Shown: positions 54,502 through 57,085 of the stretch, one piece after another | How the letters are laid out: every line of letters begins with the position of its first letter | Numbering within the stretch: position 1 is the stretch's first letter | Source of the DNA: Herbiconiux sp. | GTDB taxonomy: Bacteria > Actinomycetota > Actinomycetes > Actinomycetales > Microbacteriaceae | NCBI RefSeq assembly: GCF_023264855.1 | Contig: NZ_JAHFUW010000025.1 | Location: 1-57,085 of the forward strand | Reading direction: 5' to 3' | DNA length: 57,085 nt | Made by a program: the position numbers and the translations under genes | The notes under the pieces: model-generated | What the model saw: only the letters and a program-made list of their open reading frames with translations | What the model was told of the DNA's origin: nothing | Database searches by the model: none

Positions 54502-54507
54502 TACCTT
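54502..54507 (+). promoter_or_regulatory. -10 element of an apparently leaderless lipoprotein gene
   Basis: TACCTT lies seven bases before the ATG at 54514. As at 50116-50121, transcription would start at the start codon. No ribosome binding site is visible upstream of this ATG. Confidence 0.4.
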
Positions 54508-54513
54508 AGAGCC

Positions 54514-54942
54514 ATGAAGATGCGAAAGCTTGCCACCGTCTCCGCCACCGCACTCGCGTTCGCATTCGTGCTGACCGGCTGCACCATGACCGGTCCCACC
54601 ACCAACTTCTCCGGCCTGCCCGACGAAGAGAAGCTGGTGACCGAGCTGGAGCCCTCCGACTCCGGCCTGCAGGGCTTCTGGATGCAGGAGGGCTCGCAGA
54701 TCGGCGTCGCCATCTCCGGCAGCTCCACCTGCCCCGTGATCGGCTCCGACATCAAGGTCATCGAGCCTCGGGGTGAGGGCAACACCGTCGAGATCACCAC
54801 GGTGCCGATGCCCGACGACCAGATCTGCACCATGGACTACGTGCCGCACACCTCGGTGTTCTGGACCCCGTCGAACATCACCACCACTGAGCCGCTCACC
54901 ATCCGCGTCGGCGATGAGGAGATCGAGGTCGAGGTCAAGTAG
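54514..54942 (+). CDS. Small predicted lipoprotein of unknown function
   Basis: A 142-residue exported protein with a lipoprotein signal (MKMRKLATVSATALAFAF then LTGC, Cys about residue 22). The mature part is about 120 residues, acidic, with two cysteines (STCPVIG and DQICTMDY) that could form a disulfide, and ends VRVGDEEIEVEVK-like. I recognise no family. The frame is open from 54433, but the ATG at 54514 gives the signal peptide and follows a -10-like element. It lies between the broken LCP gene and a convergent methyltransferase gene. Confidence 0.75.
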   Translation: MKMRKLATVSATALAFAFVLTGCTMTGPTTNFSGLPDEEKLVTELEPSDSGLQGFWMQEGSQIGVAISGSSTCPVIGSDIKVIEPRGEGNTVEITTVPMPDDQICTMDYVPHTSVFWTPSNITTTEPLTIRVGDEEIEVEVK

Positions 54943-54959
54943 GCCACGGGGCTCCCGCC

Positions 54960-55775
54960 TCAGAGCGGGGCCACGGCCTCCCACGGCACGGTGAGCTCGC
55001 CGAGACGGCGCCGGCGCGCGAGGGTGCGCACGGGCCATCCGGAGCCCTCCATCGCGGCGACGGTCGCCACCCAGCGCTGCACCGGTCCGTAGGTGCCGAG
55101 GGCGGCGTTGTGCTGCCAGAACCGGTCGAGGTCGGCGAGGAAGCGGTGGATCGGCTCGCCCGGCACGTTGTGGTGGATGAGCGCCTTGGGCAACCGTTCC
55201 GCCACGACCGACGGATGCTCGAGCCCGGCCAGGCGCAGCGACACGGTGAACGAGACGGGCCCGCCGTGCTGCACGGCCACCCAGCTGGCCACCCGCCCCA
55301 CCTCGTTGCAGGTTCCTTCGACGAGCACGCCGCCGGGCTGCAGGCGCGACACCATGAGCGCCCAAGCGGCGGCGACCTCGGATTCGTCGTATTGCCGCAG
55401 CACGTTGAAGGCGCGGATGACGGCGGCCCGGCGCGCAGCCCCGCCCGGCAGGGGCACCTCGAAGCCGCCGACCGCGAAGTCGACGCGCGCCGCCGGGTCG
55501 AACGAGGTGCGCCCCGCCCGCACCTCGGCCAGCTGCGCTCGCGCGGTGGCCACCCGGCCCGGCTCGATCTCGAGACCGGTGACGTGCACATCCGGCCGCA
55601 CCGTCGCCAGCCGGGCCTGCAGTTCGAACGCGGTGACGCCGCTGGCGCCGTAGCCGAGGTCGACGACCAGCGGATCGGCCGTCTGCCGCAGCGCCGGCAG
55701 GGTGCCGATCCAGCGGTCGACCCGGCGGAGGCGGTTGGTGCCCGTGGTTCCCCGGGTGACGGCGCCGATGGGCAT
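54960..55775 (-). CDS. Class I SAM-dependent methyltransferase
   Basis: A 271-residue methyltransferase-fold protein. The SAM-binding glycine loop appears as VVDLGYGASGVTAFEL (about residues 35-50), followed by the acidic residue in VTGLEIEPGRV and the motif LQPGGVLVEGTCNEVGR. The target is unknown. I chose the ATG at 55775 (MPIGAVTRG); the frame extends to 55826, but that would overlap the divergent gpmA start. GGAGG is only one base from this ATG, so the gene may be leaderless. A TCTATT -10-like hexamer lies at 55811-55806. It diverges from gpmA. Confidence 0.82.
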   Translation of the reverse strand: MPIGAVTRGTTGTNRLRRVDRWIGTLPALRQTADPLVVDLGYGASGVTAFELQARLATVRPDVHVTGLEIEPGRVATARAQLAEVRAGRTSFDPAARVDFAVGGFEVPLPGGAARRAAVIRAFNVLRQYDESEVAAAWALMVSRLQPGGVLVEGTCNEVGRVASWVAVQHGGPVSFTVSLRLAGLEHPSVVAERLPKALIHHNVPGEPIHRFLADLDRFWQHNAALGTYGPVQRWVATVAAMEGSGWPVRTLARRRRLGELTVPWEAVAPL

Positions 55776-55807
55776 GCCTCCATCCAAGCACGCGCGGCGG
55801 TCGGCAA

Positions 55808-55813
55808 TAGACT
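55808..55813 (+). promoter_or_regulatory. TAGACT -10 element in front of gpmA
   Basis: TAGACT lies six bases before the gpmA ATG, implying a leaderless transcript. A TCTATT hexamer for the divergent methyltransferase gene overlaps it on the other strand. Confidence 0.45.
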
Positions 55814-55819
55814 GAAACC

Positions 55820-56575
55820 ATGCCAACAGAGCCCTATACCCTCATCCTGCTGCGCCACGGCAACAGCGACTGGAACCAGAAGAACCTGTTCACCGGCTGG
55901 GTCGACGTGCAGCTCAGCGAGCAGGGCGTCGGCGAGGCGAAGCGCGCGGGCGAGCTGCTCGCCGCCTCGGGTGTTCTGCCCGACGTGCTGTACACCTCGC
56001 GCCTCACCCGCGCCATCCGCACGGCCGAGCTGGCGCTCGCCGAGGCCGGCCGCTCGTGGATCGACGTCAAGCGCTCCTGGCGCCTCAACGAGCGCCACTA
56101 CGGCGCCCTCCAGGGCAAGGACAAGGCGCAGACCCTCGCCGAGTACGGCCCCGAGCAGTTCCAGACCTGGCGACGCAGCTTCGACGTGCCGCCGCCCCCC
56201 ATCGCCGACGACGACCAGTACTCCCAGGTCGGCGACCCGCGCTACGCCGACCTCGGCGACGCCGTGCCGCGCACCGAGTGCCTGAAAGACGTCATCGACC
56301 GGATGCTGCCCTACTGGGCATCCGACATCCAGCCCGACCTCGCCGCCGGCAAGACCGTGCTGGTCACCGCCCACGGCAACTCGCTGCGCGCGCTGGTGAA
56401 GCACCTCGACGGCATCAGCGACGACGACATCGCCGAGCTGAACATCCCCACGGGCATCCCGCTGGTCTACAAGCTCGACGCCTCCTTCGTTCCCGTCGGC
56501 CCCGCCGAGTACCTCGACCCCGAGGCGGCGGCCGCCGGTGCAGCCGCCGTGGCTGCCCAGGGCGCCAAGAAGTAA
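55820..56575 (+). CDS. gpmA: 2,3-bisphosphoglycerate-dependent phosphoglycerate mutase
   Basis: Interconverts 3- and 2-phosphoglycerate in glycolysis and gluconeogenesis. The 251-residue protein has the full dPGM layout. R12 and H13 lie in LRHGNSDWN (the phosphohistidine site), then [26 protein letters not shown] with the catalytic Glu, the second catalytic His in [14 protein letters not shown], and [10 protein letters not shown]. The tail is Ala-rich. Length is normal for the family. It is followed by a strong hairpin terminator and convergent phoU. Confidence 0.96.
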   Translation: MPTEPYTLILLRHGNSDWNQKNLFTGWVDVQLSEQGVGEAKRAGELLAASGVLPDVLYTSRLTRAIRTAELALAEAGRSWIDVKRSWRLNERHYGALQGKDKAQTLAEYGPEQFQTWRRSFDVPPPPIADDDQYSQVGDPRYADLGDAVPRTECLKDVIDRMLPYWASDIQPDLAAGKTVLVTAHGNSLRALVKHLDGISDDDIAELNIPTGIPLVYKLDASFVPVGPAEYLDPEAAAAGAAAVAAQGAKK

Positions 56576-56594
56576 CCGACCGGCTCCACGCGAA

Positions 56595-56626
56595 AGGCCC
56601 CGCACCTCGTGAGAGGAGCGGGGCCT
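56595..56626. terminator. Bidirectional terminator between gpmA and phoU
   Basis: A 14-bp stem with one mismatch (56595-56608 with 56613-56626, AGGCCCCGC outer arm) and a GTGA loop between convergent genes. On the minus strand the stem is followed by TTTCG, on the plus strand by CTTC. Confidence 0.8.
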
Positions 56627-56654
56627 CTTCGGTGACCGGATGCCGCGGGAGCGG

Positions 56655-57085
56655 TTACGGGTTCTGCGTGTTGCCGGGCCATTCACCCGTGGCGAGGTAC
56701 TGAACCTTCTTGGCGATGGAGACCGCGTGGTCGGCGAAGCGCTCGTGGTAGCGGCTGGCCAGTGTGACGTCGACGGTGTCGACGGCCTCGCCCTTCCAGT
56801 GCGAGCCGAGCACGGCGTCGAACACGCTCACGTGCAGCTCGTCGATGGCGTCGTCGTCGTTGCGGATCTGCTCCGCCAGCTGCATGTCCTCCGTGCGCAG
56901 CAGCACGGTGAGCTTCTTCGAGATCTCCACGTCGAGCCGGCCCATCTCGGCGAAGGTCTGGCGCAGGCTCTTCTTCACCACCTTGTCGGGGTAGCGGTAC
57001 CGGGCCAGCTGGGCGATGTGCTCGGCGATGTCGCCCATCCGCTCGAGCGAGGCGCTCACCCGCAGCGCGGTCACGACGATGCGCA
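56655..57085 (-). CDS. phoU: Phosphate regulator PhoU (N-terminus beyond window edge)
   Basis: PhoU links the Pst transporter to phosphate-responsive regulation. The C-terminal 142 or so residues of an expected 215-220 are present. The three-helix-bundle pattern is clear: ALRVSASLERMGDIAEHIAQLARYRYP with the conserved E/R-x-x-D metal-binding positions, then LASRYHERFADHAVSIAKKVQYLATGEWP as the second copy near the end. It converges on gpmA across a hairpin terminator. The pst genes it would partner with are at the opposite end of the window, about 55 kb away. Confidence 0.93.
   Translation of the reverse strand, partial: RIVVTALRVSASLERMGDIAEHIAQLARYRYPDKVVKKSLRQTFAEMGRLDVEISKKLTVLLRTEDMQLAEQIRNDDDAIDELHVSVFDAVLGSHWKGEAVDTVDVTLASRYHERFADHAVSIAKKVQYLATGEWPGNTQNP

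Overview
The window is high-GC actinobacterial DNA, most likely from the family Microbacteriaceae. The signs are strong G/C third-position bias, GTG and apparently leaderless starts, a mycothiol synthase (mshD) next to an orphan GlnR-type regulator, an actinobacterial MutT1-ppk pair, and secreted enzymes carrying cell-wall-binding repeat 2 (CWB2) tails. I saw no rRNA, tRNA, CRISPR array, transposase or integrase.

The two ends look like conserved chromosome. The left end (1-5482, minus strand) has pstC (cut by the window edge), pstS behind a PHO-box-like repeat, a mutT1-like Nudix/histidine phosphatase gene and ppk. The right end (46981-57085) has zapE, mshD, glnR, two small membrane proteins, a nitrobindin-like gene, ygfZ, an ArAE/FUSC-type membrane protein, a broken LytR-CpsA-Psr gene, a lipoprotein, a methyltransferase, gpmA and phoU (cut by the edge). 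Phosphate genes lie at both ends. From memory of related genomes I expect mshD and ppk to be close neighbours, so about 41 kb between them (5.5-47 kb) looks like an accessory block.

Accessory block A (5.5-29.1 kb) is a furanose-sugar utilisation locus. It has a LacI-family regulator, three LacI-type operator-like sites, a YtfQ/YtfR/YtfT/YjfF-like ABC importer, a second divergent YtfR-like ATPase, and four very large secreted GH43-type proteins (1086-1648 aa). All four end in an almost identical ~885-bp CWB2 triplet. A convergent GH8 glucanase-like protein with its own, more diverged CWB2 triplet follows (29.2-31.5 kb). The enzymes would release arabinofuranosyl- or galactofuranosyl-type sugars at the cell surface, and the importer would take them up.

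Accessory block B (31.6-46.9 kb) is the most unusual part. A minus-strand pair encodes a MOSC/ferredoxin-reductase fusion and a kinase/class-III aminotransferase-fold fusion. It diverges from a plus-strand cluster: an oligopeptide-type ABC importer (lipoprotein, two permeases, two ATPases), two NylC-like N-terminal-nucleophile (Ntn) amide hydrolases, a third Ntn hydrolase of the penicillin acyltransferase (C45) type, and a LacI regulator. Both divergent promoters carry the same 18-bp LacI-like palindrome at the predicted transcription start. The parts fit a regulon that imports and hydrolyses an amide-linked compound (omega-amino acid, beta-peptide, amide oligomer or amino-alcohol conjugate) and processes the released amine; the substrate is unknown.
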